Below, in pieces: positions 63,792 to 64,000 of a stretch of DNA of 64,000 nt. A model generated the notes under the pieces. That model did not search any database, had not been told where the DNA came from, and was given only the letters and a program-made list of their open reading frames with translations. Source of the stretch: Roseiflexus sp. (lineage in GTDB: Bacteria; Chloroflexota; Chloroflexia; Chloroflexales; Roseiflexaceae); contig JANXAL010000116.1 of assembly GCA_025062325.1 (NCBI GenBank), forward strand, positions 95,695 through 159,694, read 5' to 3'. Each line of letters opens with the position of its first letter. Positions within the stretch are counted from its first letter, which is position 1. Both the position numbers and the translations under genes were made by a program.

Positions 63792-64000
63792 ATCTCGAAG
63801 ATCAACGCCTCATCTGTGCCGTGCGGCGACTCCCCGAGGATGTCGCCGCGCGGACTGATGACCATTGCACCGCCAAACGATGCGTCAGGCTGTGCGGGAT
63901 TTTCAAGTGCATTGACGATCAGCGCCATCACTCCCAGGGTTCTAACGGCATCTGCGTATGCCTGACGCTCCTCACGCAGCCAGCGCTCCAGGTCGGGAGA
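63698..64000 (-). CDS. Carbon-nitrogen hydrolase (nitrilase superfamily), C-terminal part
   Basis: The frame is open from the window end to 63698 (about 100 codons), so the start is outside. The segment ending RTLGVMALIVNALENPAQPDASFGGAMVISPRGDILGESPHGTDEALIFEIQ has the order seen near the C-terminus of nitrilases/amidases: an N-A-x-E strand, FGG-x-M-V-I-S-P-x-G-x-I-L, then a strand with E-A-L. The catalytic Glu-Lys-Cys part is not in view. The last 30 codons, after EIQ, are antisense to the small gene at 63591-63791 and look unlike the family, so the end may be shifted or the overlap real. Confidence 0.65.
   Translation of the reverse strand, partial: SPDLERWLREERQAYADAVRTLGVMALIVNALENPAQPDASFGGAMVISPRGDILGESPHGTDEALIFEIQLFVCCSFSAISAAWRSSQARIFSSASGSH

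Overview
The window looks like chromosomal DNA of a filamentous anoxygenic phototroph of the Chloroflexota, most like Roseiflexus. This is inferred from gene content and style, not from a database search: GC-rich codon use, an rpsB-tsf-pyrH-frr-uppS-cdsA block, a monogalactosyldiacylglycerol-synthase-like glycosyltransferase, a B12-binding mutase subunit with its MeaB chaperone, tandem acyl-CoA synthetases, an archaeal-type FBP aldolase/phosphatase, and intergenic spaces full of small palindromic repeats. No rRNA, tRNA, CRISPR array, transposase or prophage was seen.

Layout. 1-4984: Ser/Thr phospho-signalling run (kinase with an 8-repeat PQQ propeller, PP2C phosphatase, VWA protein, FHA protein, small protein). 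5000-8670: repeats, a TPM-type lipoprotein and a divergent alkaline phosphatase. 8739-12775 (minus): pepF, glycerate 2-kinase, CinA-like domain. 12966-13960: dense cluster of a 178-bp MITE-like element. 14095-17361: TPR protein, RNase PH, GNAT enzyme. 17520-21441 (minus): two acetyl/propionyl-CoA synthetases behind a near-consensus promoter. 21821-30716 (minus): nine-gene translation, envelope and repair operon rpsB to exonuclease. 30995-35957 (plus): glycosyltransferase, then PDZ protein, membrane protein, tyrA, B12-binding subunit, meaB. 36303-42592: HD protein, aminotransferase, 1233-residue hybrid histidine kinase, rsmI. 43100-50643 (minus): metG, small membrane protein, MBL hydrolase, membrane transporter-like protein, Usp, MetF-like protein, aspartate kinase. 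51500-58171 (plus): tightly packed six-gene cluster (cupin, two related unknown proteins, a protein with a Gly/Asp/Trp repeat tail, an asparagine-synthetase homologue, an ATP-grasp-like protein). 58610-64000: RraA-like protein, double GNAT, membrane protein, FBP aldolase/phosphatase, a small protein and the end of a nitrilase.

Most interesting points: (1) the 51500-58171 cluster looks like an uncharacterised amide-bond-forming or peptide-modifying pathway whose substrate could be the repeat tail encoded inside the cluster; (2) the metG leader has a good promoter, a 36-codon reading frame with three Met codons in a row of five, and an intrinsic terminator, as expected for transcription attenuation; (3) a family of non-coding elements about 178 bp long, with 20-bp terminal inverted repeats and a central hairpin, has at least five near-full-length copies here plus many fragments; (4) further short palindrome families sit in the gaps between genes.

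Several starts were moved from the longest frame on the basis of ribosome-binding sites or stop/start overlaps: VWA protein, pepF, TPR protein, second acyl-CoA synthetase, meaB, asparagine-synthetase homologue, FBP aldolase/phosphatase, antitoxin. Residue positions are rough.
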